From positions 1 to 35,702 of the forward strand of contig VMSZ01000025.1 of NCBI GenBank assembly GCA_013791885.1: 35,702 bases of DNA. Reading direction: 5' to 3'. The DNA comes from Sulfurimonas sp. Lineage in GTDB: Bacteria; Campylobacterota; Campylobacteria; Campylobacterales; Sulfurimonadaceae. Made by a program: the position numbers and the translations under genes. Of the stretch, positions 8,556-15,920 are shown one piece after another. The first letter of the stretch is position 1. Each line of letters starts with the position of its first letter. The notes below the pieces were generated by a model. It made no database searches, had not been told where the DNA came from, and saw only the letters and a list, made by a program, of their open reading frames with translations.

Positions 8556-9046
8556 GTGACAAATTAAAAGAGATTATCAGTCAGCAGAATGAGAGACAAA
8601 ATGTTGTTTTATCTCAGTTAGATGACATAGTTCAATTGGTTGGCTTTGTGATTGGAGATGAGGAGTATGCGGTTCCTATATTATCTATTCAAGAGATTAT
8701 TAAACCATTTGAATGGACGAGAGTGCCTCAGGTACCGAAATATGTTTTAGGCGTCTTTAACCTGCGCGGTTCCGTTATTCCTCTTATTGATCTAAGAGCG
8801 AAGTTTGGAATACAAACAAAAAAACATACAGATGAAACGCGTTTTATTGTTATGCGTCACGGTGACGATGTTGCCGGTTTTGTTATAGACAGACTCACTA
8901 TGGCTATAAGAATTAAAAAAGACAAGATTGGACCTGCTCCAGATACCGTAAATGGTGATGATACTCTTATTGACGGTGTTGGAAAACAAGATCATGGGAT
9001 TATTACCATATTAAAAGTGGATAAGTTATTAGAGAGAGATTTTTAG
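8552..9046 (+). CDS. cheW: Chemotaxis adaptor CheW
   Basis: CheW bridges chemoreceptor tips and CheA in the membrane-associated array. The 164-residue protein is a single CheW domain (about 30-160) after a short charged N-terminal segment. It shows VGFVIGDEEYAVPI, VPQVPKYVLGVFNLRG and SVIPLIDLR, the usual receptor and kinase contact strands. The ATG overlaps the cheA stop (ATGA), and an AGTTC-rich context rather than a strong ribosome-binding site points to coupling. The next gene, an ABC permease, begins 10 bases downstream. Confidence 0.95.
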   Translation: MSDKLKEIISQQNERQNVVLSQLDDIVQLVGFVIGDEEYAVPILSIQEIIKPFEWTRVPQVPKYVLGVFNLRGSVIPLIDLRAKFGIQTKKHTDETRFIVMRHGDDVAGFVIDRLTMAIRIKKDKIGPAPDTVNGDDTLIDGVGKQDHGIITILKVDKLLERDF

Positions 9047-9056
9047 TCACTGTAAT

Positions 9057-10178
9057 ATGAATACATCTTCACTCAACATCACCCAAACAGATGAAAGTCT
9101 CTCTTTAAATTTTTTAAGAGAGATTGATATCTACACCCTTACAAAACATCAAGAAACTATCGATAAACTCAATCTTTCAAAAGTAAAAAATGTTGTTATT
9201 AATTTAAGCGCTGTCACTTTTATTGACACGGCAGCAGCAATTTTTTTACACAATTTACAAAAGCAGTTTTCTTCCGATGATACTCAAGTGCAAGTTGTGT
9301 GTGAGAATAAAGAAGTCTTAAAAACACTGGAACTGGTACGTAAAAAACAGGAACCTCAGACACAGCACAAACAGCGTTTAGGTAAAACTTTTGTAGAGAA
9401 ACTAGGGAAGTCAGTCTATCATTACTACAAATCTTTTTTATCCTTTATGGCTTTTTTAGGAGAAGTTTTTACTGCCGTAATATATTATTTGAGTGCTCTT
9501 AAAAACATACGCTTTAAAGAGATAGCATTTGAAATCAATGAGAGCGGCATAAAAGCCGTAGGAATTATTGCACTTACAAGTTTTTTGATAGGCGTTGTTG
9601 TTGCGTATCAATCTGCCTATCAGTTAAAATTATACGGAGCTAATATTTTTATCGTCGATATGTTGGGGCTCTCTATTCTCAGAGAACTCGCTCCTATGAT
9701 GACTGCTATTGTAATTGCCGGGCGAAGCGGCTCTGCGTTTACTGCACAAATTGGGGCTATGAAGATAACAGAAGAGTTAGACGCAATGCGCACCATGGGA
9801 TTTGACCCTTATATGTTTTTAGTACTTCCCCGCATTATAGCTTTAATGATAGCACTTCCTATTTTGATTTTTGTAGCAGATATCGCCGGGATTCTCGGGG
9901 GGATGCTTATTGCTAATATTGATCTTAATATTACTGTGGATCTATTTATGGATAGATTTAGCGATGTTATTGCAGTGAAACATTTTACAGTGGGAATAGT
10001 AAAAGGACCGTTTTTTGCCTTTTTAATAGCAAGTATAGCAATCTATAGAGGTTTGATGGTAGAAAATGACACGCAAAGTATAGGCTTTAATACAACAAAA
10101 AGTGTTGTTGAATCAATTTTTGCAGTTATTATGTGTGACGCACTCTTTTCTATTGCCTTTACAAATCTGGGGATATGA
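9057..10178 (+). CDS. mlaE: MlaE-type lipid ABC transporter permease with N-terminal STAS domain
   Basis: This is the inner-membrane permease of an Mla-like system that moves phospholipid between inner and outer membranes and maintains outer-membrane asymmetry. Residues about 1-100 form a STAS domain (VVINLSAVTFIDTAAA), the role played by separate MlaB in E. coli, so MlaB and MlaE are fused here. The rest (about 140-373) is the MlaE permease with five or six hydrophobic segments and the conserved PMMTAIVIAGRSGSAFTAQI and EELDAMRTMG region. No strong ribosome-binding site precedes the ATG. The 3' end overlaps the ATPase gene by 4 bases (ATGA). Confidence 0.92.
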   Translation: MNTSSLNITQTDESLSLNFLREIDIYTLTKHQETIDKLNLSKVKNVVINLSAVTFIDTAAAIFLHNLQKQFSSDDTQVQVVCENKEVLKTLELVRKKQEPQTQHKQRLGKTFVEKLGKSVYHYYKSFLSFMAFLGEVFTAVIYYLSALKNIRFKEIAFEINESGIKAVGIIALTSFLIGVVVAYQSAYQLKLYGANIFIVDMLGLSILRELAPMMTAIVIAGRSGSAFTAQIGAMKITEELDAMRTMGFDPYMFLVLPRIIALMIALPILIFVADIAGILGGMLIANIDLNITVDLFMDRFSDVIAVKHFTVGIVKGPFFAFLIASIAIYRGLMVENDTQSIGFNTTKSVVESIFAVIMCDALFSIAFTNLGI

Positions 10179-10918
10179 TGAACACGGTTATAGAAGTAAA
10201 AGATGTGAAAACAGTTTTTGGCTCAAGAGTAGTTCATGAGAGTTTAAACCTTACTATACAAAAGGGAGAAATTTATGGCTTGCTTGGTCCAAGCGGATGC
10301 GGTAAAACAACACTGATGCGAGAGATGGTTATGTTGCAAAAATACCATTCCGGAAGTATTAATATTTTAGGCTATGATTTAACGCATATCAGCAGCAGTG
10401 ACGCGCAAAAACTCAGACGCGAGTGGGGTGTTTTGTTTCAGGCAGGAGCACTTTTTTCCTCTTTGACTCTCAAAGAAAATATTGCATTGGCGCTTCAAGA
10501 GTATACAGATCTTTCTCCAAAAATGATTGAAGAGATAGTCCATTTTAAAATCAATCTTGTAGGTTTGAAAAAGAGTGATGCAAATCTTTATCCTTCGCAA
10601 ATAAGTGGAGGAATGAAGAAAAAAGCAGGTCTTGCCAGAGCGCTTGCTATGGACCCGAAACTTCTTTTTTTGGATGAGCCGACAAGCGGACTTGACCCTA
10701 TCTCTGCAAGGGAATTTGACGCGCTTATTTTAGAACTTCGCTCCCTTTTAGGGCTGACTATTGTTATGGTTTCACATGATTTGCAATCTATTTACGATAC
10801 ACTTGACAGAGTTGCAATCATAGATCATAAAAAAATAGCTTATGAGGGATCTTTGGCTAATGTAAAGTCGATTGACAATAAATTTATAAAAACTTTCTTT
10901 GGAAAATATAATGAATAA
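10175..10918 (+). CDS. mlaF: MlaF-type lipid ABC transporter ATPase
   Basis: The cytoplasmic ATPase powering the MlaE permease. The 247-residue protein has Walker A GPSGCGKT (residues 38-45), a Q-loop near LFQAGALFSS, the ABC signature SGGMKKKAGLARALA, Walker B LLFLDEPTSGLD and the switch histidine in MVSHD. The signature variant SGGMKKK matches the MlaF/Ttg2A group rather than amino-acid importers. Two ATG codons stand in tandem (10175 and 10178); either could start. The gene overlaps mlaE by 4 bases and mlaD by 8. Confidence 0.94.
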   Translation: MMNTVIEVKDVKTVFGSRVVHESLNLTIQKGEIYGLLGPSGCGKTTLMREMVMLQKYHSGSINILGYDLTHISSSDAQKLRREWGVLFQAGALFSSLTLKENIALALQEYTDLSPKMIEEIVHFKINLVGLKKSDANLYPSQISGGMKKKAGLARALAMDPKLLFLDEPTSGLDPISAREFDALILELRSLLGLTIVMVSHDLQSIYDTLDRVAIIDHKKIAYEGSLANVKSIDNKFIKTFFGKYNE

Positions 10919-11873
10919 TAAAGTAAATTACACGCTTGTCGGATTTATAGTTCTTTTTGGAATTTCACTTATGATTGGTTTTAGCTATTGGCTATTAAAG
11001 CCTTCAGATGAGGAAGAAACAAAAAAATACTTGGTTTATTTTGATGAATCAGTTCTGGGTTTAAATATAGATGCTCCTGTAAAATACAGAGGAATCAGTG
11101 TTGGTAAGGTTACGCGAGTACGTGTAAATCCAAAAAACTCAGAACAAGTCGAAGTCCTCATTAATATTCTCAACACAACGCCGGTAAAGTCGACAACCGT
11201 GGCACAATTGACCGCGCAAGGAATTACGGGTCTGAGTTATATTAACCTGAGTCTTGGAGATAATAATGCTCCTCCACTTCTCAAACAAGAGGGACAAGAA
11301 CACCCGGTTATTAAATCTATTCCCTCATTTTTTGAGAATTTTGAGAGATCACTTGGCTCCCTCTCGTCGCAACTTTCAACGACACTCAGCGGAACGGAGA
11401 GGCTCTTAAACGAAGAGAATCAGGAACAGATTACCCTTCTTTTACACAGAGCTGCCGGTTTTATGGATAAGATGGAACGTTTATTGGATGATAAGACTAT
11501 CGGTAATATGCAGCAAAGTGCTCAAAACCTGGAATCTATTACAGCCAAAGTAGATAAAGTTGTGCCAAATATAGATAATCTGATACATAAAAGTATTAGC
11601 TGGGAAGATGAAATTTCCGCAAGTCTTGCATCTATCATGAACAGTTATTTGAGTATTAAAGGTGCAATGGATGAAGTAAAAAAAGCAGCTTCAAGCGGTC
11701 AGTTCAACTTCAGGGATATTAGTGCAGATGTTGTTCCGACAATGAATGAGACGCTTATCGAAATGCAGGAGATGATGAATAAGATTGAGGATTCTTTGTA
11801 TAAATATGAGAGAAGTCCAGGAGATGTTTTGTTTAAACAAGAAGAGATTAAAAAAGGTCCAGGAGAGAAATAA
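10911..11873 (+). CDS. mlaD: MCE-domain periplasmic lipid-binding protein (MlaD type)
   Basis: MlaD-type proteins are anchored in the inner membrane and form a hexameric MCE ring that passes lipid through the periplasm. I use the ATG at 10911 overlapping the mlaF stop; an upstream in-frame TTG at 10899 would add four residues without better signals. One N-terminal membrane segment (about residues 9-29) is followed by the MCE domain (about 36-115, VYFDESVLGLNIDAPVKYRG, VGKV, ITGLSYINLSLG). A long helical region follows (about 140-300), typical of longer MCE proteins that build a needle-like extension. At 321 residues it is nearly twice the size of E. coli MlaD. Operon partners support the assignment. 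Confidence 0.92.
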   Translation: MNNKVNYTLVGFIVLFGISLMIGFSYWLLKPSDEEETKKYLVYFDESVLGLNIDAPVKYRGISVGKVTRVRVNPKNSEQVEVLINILNTTPVKSTTVAQLTAQGITGLSYINLSLGDNNAPPLLKQEGQEHPVIKSIPSFFENFERSLGSLSSQLSTTLSGTERLLNEENQEQITLLLHRAAGFMDKMERLLDDKTIGNMQQSAQNLESITAKVDKVVPNIDNLIHKSISWEDEISASLASIMNSYLSIKGAMDEVKKAASSGQFNFRDISADVVPTMNETLIEMQEMMNKIEDSLYKYERSPGDVLFKQEEIKKGPGEK

Positions 11874-12472
11874 TGAAAAACTTTTTATTTATAGCGTTTA
11901 TGACTTTTTTATTTGCAGGATGTGCAAAAGTGGTTCCGGCAGTATCAGAGCTTAGAATAAATTCCAATATTTACGATACTCATTTGAATTCTCAGGCTTG
12001 CAAAGACAAATCTTTAAAAGTAGCCCAATCATTCAGTCCGGCCGTACTTACAAATTTAGACATAATGTACGGGGTCGGCGAGCATAAACAGTTTAGATAT
12101 ACTCAGTCTAAATGGGTACAGAGTCCAAACGCAGCGATTACTTCAGAGATAGTTAACTTTTTAAAATCAAGTAATCTTTTTAGCAGTGTCAATGTTCCAA
12201 AATCAAGAGCGAAAACAGATTATATTCTTGAAGCAAACATAGAAGATTTTATGCAATATTTTACTGAAGATGAAAAGAGCTCATTTGTTCGTGTATCTAT
12301 CACTTTGAGTTTGATAGATACAAGCAAAAACAATGTTGTAAGTATGAAAAATTTCAAAATAGAACTGCCTGTAAAAACGCTTGATGCCGAGGGTGGTGTT
12401 GTAGCATTAAATGAAGCTCTTAAAGAACTGTTGCCTCAAAGCGGTATATGGCTTAATGAGATCTGCAGATGA
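11873..12472 (+). CDS. ABC-type transport auxiliary lipoprotein of the Mla-like system
   Basis: A 199-residue lipoprotein with a short signal peptide and lipobox LFAGC (lipidation at C17). The mature part has alternating strands and helices typical of the PqiC/ABC_trans_aux family, outer-membrane lipoproteins encoded beside MCE systems. The family call rests mainly on position, size and the lipobox; specific residues are weakly conserved. It begins in the mlaD stop (TAATG) and overlaps pepP by 4 bases. It may supply the outer-membrane end of the lipid path, taking the place of MlaA or MlaC, which are not seen here. Confidence 0.75.
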   Translation: MKNFLFIAFMTFLFAGCAKVVPAVSELRINSNIYDTHLNSQACKDKSLKVAQSFSPAVLTNLDIMYGVGEHKQFRYTQSKWVQSPNAAITSEIVNFLKSSNLFSSVNVPKSRAKTDYILEANIEDFMQYFTEDEKSSFVRVSITLSLIDTSKNNVVSMKNFKIELPVKTLDAEGGVVALNEALKELLPQSGIWLNEICR

Positions 12473-13743
12473 TCTCTCAAAAAGAGTATAAAAGCCGCAG
12501 AAAATCTCTTGCAAAGAGACTCTCAGTAAATTCTGTCGGCGTTTTATACAGTGCAAAATATAAAACGCGTTCCAATGATACGGAGTATCCTTACAGACAA
12601 GAGAGTAATTTTTATTATTTGACAGGATTCAAAGAGGATAACGCCTCTCTTGTTTTTGTAAAAACAAAAGCTTCTGTTAAAACATTTTTATTTGTACAGA
12701 AAAAAGATGAAGCCTTAGAACTTTGGAATGGAAAAAGGCTTGGAGCCAAAGAGGCAAAAAAAGAGTTTGATGTTGATGCCGTCTATACCAGCGATGAATT
12801 TCCCCAAAAAATAGAGGAATTCTTAAAAGATAAACACGGCCTCTATTTTGATCTAAACTCACAAGATGAGCGCATCACTACTCTTAAAGAACATGCCAAA
12901 ACACTCAAGTCCCATAAAGATATTATGAGTGAGATTGCTAACATGAGACTTATTAAATCTCCTGCTGAAATAATGATGATTCAAAAGGCGCTTGAAATAA
13001 CACAAGAAGCGCATCATAAGGCTATGAAGCTTCAAAAAGCCGGTAAAAAAGAGTATGAACTTCAAGCTGAGATAGAATATATTTTTAAAAAAAATGGGGC
13101 TTACAGCGACGCATACACTTCCATAGTAGCCTGCGCAAACGCAGCCAACACACTTCATTATGTAGAAAACAATAAGCCTTTGCTCGATGGAGAACTCATA
13201 CTCATAGACGCCGGTTGCGAATATGACTACTATGCAAGTGATATTACTCGAACAATCCCTGTTAATGGCAGATTTTCAAAAGCGCAAAGAGAGCTTTATG
13301 AGATGGTTTTAGATGTGGAACTTCAAATCATAAAAATGGTAAAACCAAAAGTAAAACGCAGTGAGCTTCAAACTAAAGCGGTGAAACTCCTCTGTAAGGG
13401 AATGCTGCGTTTGGGCATACTCAAAGGTTCGCTTGAAAAAAACATTAAAAAAGAGAAGTATAAAAAATATTATCCGCATGGAATAGGGCACTGGATGGGT
13501 ATTGACGTGCATGACCAGTGTCCGTATAAATATGAAAACGGTGATGAAATACCTTTGATGAATGGAATGGTTCTAACCATAGAACCGGGTATTTATATAG
13601 ACAAAGATGATAAAAAAGTACCAAAAAAGTACCGTGGTATCGGTATCCGCATTGAAGACGATATATTAGTGACAAAAAACGGTTATGAAAATCTCTCTAT
13701 GCGTATTGCAAAAACTGTCAAAGAAATTCAAAGATTTTCATAA
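12469..13743 (+). CDS. pepP: Xaa-Pro aminopeptidase (aminopeptidase P, M24 family)
   Basis: This cytoplasmic metallopeptidase removes an N-terminal residue preceding proline. The 424-residue protein has an AMP_N domain (about 1-150, RQESNFYYLTGF) and a pita-bread M24 domain. The five metal ligands are present at the spacing of E. coli PepP: D247, D258, H341 (HGIGHWMG), E372 (TIEPGIY) and E396 (IRIEDD). It is the last gene of the operon, joined to the lipoprotein gene by ATGA. No obvious hairpin follows; the next gene has its own promoter 50-70 bases downstream. Confidence 0.95.
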   Translation: MISQKEYKSRRKSLAKRLSVNSVGVLYSAKYKTRSNDTEYPYRQESNFYYLTGFKEDNASLVFVKTKASVKTFLFVQKKDEALELWNGKRLGAKEAKKEFDVDAVYTSDEFPQKIEEFLKDKHGLYFDLNSQDERITTLKEHAKTLKSHKDIMSEIANMRLIKSPAEIMMIQKALEITQEAHHKAMKLQKAGKKEYELQAEIEYIFKKNGAYSDAYTSIVACANAANTLHYVENNKPLLDGELILIDAGCEYDYYASDITRTIPVNGRFSKAQRELYEMVLDVELQIIKMVKPKVKRSELQTKAVKLLCKGMLRLGILKGSLEKNIKKEKYKKYYPHGIGHWMGIDVHDQCPYKYENGDEIPLMNGMVLTIEPGIYIDKDDKKVPKKYRGIGIRIEDDILVTKNGYENLSMRIAKTVKEIQRFS

Positions 13744-13747
13744 ATCT

Positions 13748-13761
13748 TTGATTTACGTCAA
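13748..13761 (+). promoter_or_regulatory. Crp/Fnr-type operator TTGATTTACGTCAA upstream of the monohaem cytochrome
   Basis: A 14-bp palindromic site TTGAT-N4-GTCAA, one base from the classical FNR consensus. A TACTAT -10 box (13784-13789) is centred 32 bases downstream, which puts the operator near -41.5, the class II activator position. The same motif precedes three other transcription units in this window. Confidence 0.75.
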
Positions 13762-13811
13762 TAATCACTTTCCAAATTCCTGCTACTATCTACACAATAA
13801 AAAGGTTTAAA

Positions 13812-14234
13812 ATGAAAAAAATATTTGTTCTCACGTCTCTTATGAGTGTTCTGGCGTTTACACAGCTAAGTGCTGTGGATGGTTATGAGGTTTACAAGTC
13901 GAAATGCTCGCAGTGTCATATTGAAAATATTTCAAAGGCAGATGTAGTGAAAAATTTTGCAAAAATGAAAGCGCCTCCAATGGTTGAAGTTGCCAACCAA
14001 GTCAAAGGAAATATTATAATCGGTGATGATGACGACGACGTTCATCGTCATGTGGTGAAGCTTTTTATTAAGGACTATATTGATAATCCGCTTCTTGATA
14101 AAAGCATGTGTAACCCTATGGCCTTGGAGAAGTTCGGTGTTATGCCATCGCAAAAAGGCAAACTTACCGCTGATGAAAAAGAAGCTGTTGCCGAGTGGAT
14201 TTATGATAGATATGATGGTGTGAAGTTTCAATAA
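13812..14234 (+). CDS. Monohaem c-type cytochrome, periplasmic
   Basis: A 140-residue secreted protein with a signal peptide (MKKIFVLTSLMSVLAFTQLSA, cleavage near residue 21) and one haem-binding CSQCH at residues 32-36. A methionine in FGVMPS near residue 115 is a candidate sixth ligand. An acidic run GDDDDDVHRH sits at about residues 74-83. It is probably an electron carrier or small sensor cytochrome in the periplasm; the partner is not evident from sequence. It has its own FNR-like promoter and is followed 17 bases later by a hemerythrin gene, so the two are likely co-transcribed and induced under low oxygen or nitrogen oxides. Confidence 0.88.
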   Translation: MKKIFVLTSLMSVLAFTQLSAVDGYEVYKSKCSQCHIENISKADVVKNFAKMKAPPMVEVANQVKGNIIIGDDDDDVHRHVVKLFIKDYIDNPLLDKSMCNPMALEKFGVMPSQKGKLTADEKEAVAEWIYDRYDGVKFQ

Positions 14235-14251
14235 AATTTATAGGACGGATT

Positions 14252-14692
14252 ATGTTATTAGATAAAAATGAGATGCCAATTGTCGCTATGGAGTTTATGA
14301 ATGATGTGCATGCGCAGGACATAGAGATAATTAATGCCCTCTATGAGTTGGTTTTGGCATACGAATCAGAACCGACACAAGAGAACAAGAAGGCTTTGAA
14401 CAGTCAATACAATCTATGGTTTGAGCATACTATAGAACACTTTAGAGGGGAAGAAGTTTTGATGGTTGAGAAAAGTTTCCCTCCCTATCCTATGCACAAG
14501 GGAGAGCATGACAAAGCCCTTGCAGTAATGGATGATGTCTATAGAGCTTTTGAGGCTACAAGTGACATAGTAATGATGAAACAGTATATTTCCCAAACAG
14601 TGCCGCAATGGTTTGTGCAGCATATACAGAGTATGGATACAGTAACAGCGATGTTTTTTAAATCGGGACTTAGCCCTTGTTCTATGAGATAA
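14252..14692 (+). CDS. Bacteriohemerythrin
   Basis: A 146-residue single-domain hemerythrin. All di-iron ligands are visible: H20, H63, E67 (EHFRGEE), H82 and H86 (HKGEHD), H124 and D129 (HIQSMD). There is no signal peptide or membrane segment, so the protein is cytoplasmic. The family binds O2 reversibly and some members bind NO; roles as oxygen store, oxygen scavenger or NO handling are known of the family and cannot be told apart here. It follows the monohaem cytochrome under the same FNR-like promoter and an AGGACGG ribosome-binding site precedes the ATG. Confidence 0.92.
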   Translation: MLLDKNEMPIVAMEFMNDVHAQDIEIINALYELVLAYESEPTQENKKALNSQYNLWFEHTIEHFRGEEVLMVEKSFPPYPMHKGEHDKALAVMDDVYRAFEATSDIVMMKQYISQTVPQWFVQHIQSMDTVTAMFFKSGLSPCSMR

Positions 14693-14725
14693 GTAAGAGT
14701 ATTCTAAACCTCTGCTCATAATCTG

Positions 14726-14768
14726 AAGTTAAGATGCAGTGCCTGTGCCAATAACTTAGCTTTTTTTT
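14726..14768 (+). terminator. Probable terminator after the hemerythrin gene
   Basis: AAGTTA (14726-14731) pairs with TAACTT (14752-14757) and an eight-base T run follows at 14761-14768. The loop is long (20 bases) and includes a possible inner stem, so the hairpin is only moderately convincing. It lies between convergent genes. Confidence 0.45.
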
Positions 14769-14772
14769 GAGA

Positions 14773-15201
14773 TTAGTTGTAGCTGTAACTCCAGCCCGTA
14801 AGACTCTCTATTTTTGCTTCATTATAGTTATCGGAATCTGCTAAAAAATCCATAACATGCATAACAGCATACGGAATGCTTCTTTGGTCTTCAGGTTTGA
14901 CCAGAAGAAGTGGCATAGGAGTGTCTTGAAGACTTTGGGAAAAGCCTACGGGCATAAGTTTACTCATAAGTTCTGCCGGTTTTTTTATTTTATTCTCATC
15001 TAAAAATTTATCTAAAATTGCTGCTTGAACATCTTGAGGAAGTTCTTCTGACGTGTTTAAAAATATAGTAAAGTGTATAGGCGTATCTTTAAAATGAGTA
15101 GGGGCAGGTGCCGCCATAAGAATGTACTCTACATTTTCGAGATGTTTTGATATCTCTATGGGTTCAAAATATTTATCTGTTTTTATTGCGTTTGCTTGCA
15201 T
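14773..15201 (-). CDS. Conserved-looking protein of unknown function, divergent from cytochrome c553
   Basis: I do not recognise this 142-residue soluble protein. I start it at the ATG at 15201 (MQANAIKTDK) because an AAAAGGA ribosome-binding site precedes it; the frame extends 11 codons further without one. It has no signal peptide, haem motif or cysteine cluster. Visible stretches are EYILMAAPAPTHFKDTP and a C-terminal SLTGWSYSYN. It is transcribed away from the cytochrome c553 gene, with a TATAAT box on the minus strand at 15224-15229. A 15-codon copy of its 5' end survives at 15752-15799, showing that this gene was partly included in a tandem duplication. Confidence 0.7.
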   Translation of the reverse strand: MQANAIKTDKYFEPIEISKHLENVEYILMAAPAPTHFKDTPIHFTIFLNTSEELPQDVQAAILDKFLDENKIKKPAELMSKLMPVGFSQSLQDTPMPLLLVKPEDQRSIPYAVMHVMDFLADSDNYNEAKIESLTGWSYSYN

Positions 15202-15266
15202 GGTAGTCCTTTTGTAAATTGTAATTATACTCAAGAAGAATTTACAGGAGATTAGTTTTTTGAAAG

Positions 15267-15280
15267 TTGATATAAGTCAA
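15267..15280 (+). promoter_or_regulatory. Crp/Fnr-type operator TTGATATAAGTCAA upstream of cytochrome c553 copy 1
   Basis: This has the same TTGAT-N4-GTCAA form as the site at 13748. The likely -10 box TAAAAT (15303-15308, within TATAAAAT) is centred 32 bases downstream, again the class II geometry. The site lies between divergent genes and is about 55 bases from the minus-strand transcription start, so it could also affect the unknown gene at 14773-15201. Confidence 0.75.
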
Positions 15281-15335
15281 AGCTTTTAACATGTAATCAT
15301 TATAAAATTTGTCTGTTCAATATATGGAGAGAAAT

Positions 15336-15632
15336 ATGAAAAAAGTTTTACTGGCAGGTGTGGTTGTCCTTGGTTTATTTTCAAATGTGTGCGCAGAAGA
15401 TGGTGCGGCTCTTTACAAAAAGTGTGCATCTTGTCATGGACAAGCAGGTGAAAAAGTTGCTTTGGGAAAAAGCAAAATCATTAAAGATATGTCAGAACAA
15501 GAAATCGTCGCTGCAATGAAAGGTTACCAAGACGGTTCATACGGCGGACCAATGAAAGGCCTTATGAAAGGTCAAGTTGCTTCTTTAAACGCAGAGCAAA
15601 TCGAAGTTATAGCAAAACATATAGCAAAGTAA
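15336..15632 (+). CDS. Cytochrome c553-type monohaem cytochrome, copy 1
   Basis: A 98-residue small periplasmic electron carrier. Signal peptide MKKVLLAGVVVLGLFSNVCA, haem motif CASCH, and methionines in GGPMKGLMKG that can provide the axial ligand. The C-terminal helix ends IAKHIAK. The ATG at 15336 has a GGAGAG ribosome-binding site; an upstream TTG at 15309 would disrupt the signal peptide. Family members carry electrons from the bc1 complex to periplasmic reductases or oxidases. It is the left copy of a tandem duplication (the partner is 15921-16217), with intact promoter and FNR-like operator. Confidence 0.92.
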   Translation: MKKVLLAGVVVLGLFSNVCAEDGAALYKKCASCHGQAGEKVALGKSKIIKDMSEQEIVAAMKGYQDGSYGGPMKGLMKGQVASLNAEQIEVIAKHIAK

Positions 15633-15639
15633 CTTCTTC

Positions 15640-15661
15640 TCCACCAGCTTCGTTTGGTGGA
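15640..15661 (+). terminator. Stem-loop after cytochrome c553 copy 1
   Basis: A 7-bp perfect stem TCCACCA / TGGTGGA with an 8-base loop lies 7 bases after the stop. No T run follows, so it may stabilise the mRNA or terminate poorly. The equivalent hairpin in copy 2 keeps pairing through a compensatory A-T to G-C change. Confidence 0.5.
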
Positions 15662-15667
15662 TGATTC

Positions 15668-15720
15668 AAGCAGTATAGAAAAAGTCCTCCAAAAGTCTGA
15701 TTCAAAGCACTATACTGCTT
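15668..15720 (+). repeat. 11-bp inverted repeat between the two cytochrome copies
   Basis: AAGCAGTATAG (15668-15678) is perfectly complementary to CTATACTGCTT (15710-15720), separated by 31 bases. A TTTACTCACTTTATAATTTT segment follows. It could be a second, larger terminator hairpin or a protein-binding inverted repeat. Only the left arm has a counterpart after copy 2. Confidence 0.55.
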
Positions 15721-15751
15721 TACTCACTTTATAATTTTAGAAAATCACTCT

Positions 15752-15799
15752 TTAGACGGGTTCAAAATATTTATCTGTATTTATTGCATTTTTTTTCAT
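15752..15799 (-). pseudogene. Micro-ORF left from duplication of the divergent unknown gene
   Basis: On the minus strand ATG at 15799 opens a 15-codon frame, MKKNAINTDKYFEPV, ending in TAA at 15752. It matches the first residues of the 142-residue gene (MQANAIKTDKYFEPI) and is also preceded by a similar GTAATTATGCTC-type upstream region. It is the truncated copy created at the duplication edge. Whether the peptide is translated is unknown. Confidence 0.75.
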
Positions 15800-15852
15800 A
15801 GTTATCTTTTGTAAATTGTAATTATGCTCAAGAAGATTAATTTATGTGAAAT

Positions 15853-15866
15853 GTGATATGAATCAG
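15853..15866 (+). promoter_or_regulatory. Degenerate Crp/Fnr-type operator upstream of cytochrome c553 copy 2
   Basis: GTGATATGAATCAG aligns base for base with the intact operator of copy 1 but differs at the outer base of each arm and carries ATCA in place of GTCA. The -10 candidate TAGAAT (15889-15894) is centred 32 bases downstream. Binding is probably weaker or of different specificity. Confidence 0.55.
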
Positions 15867-15920
15867 GAATTATTTTATGCAAAAATGATAGAATGTTTGT
15901 ATCAAAATCAGGAGAATAGT

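Noticed and set aside
15846-15920. Extended start of cytochrome c553 copy 2
   Set aside because: The added residues come from the duplicated promoter and would hide the signal peptide.
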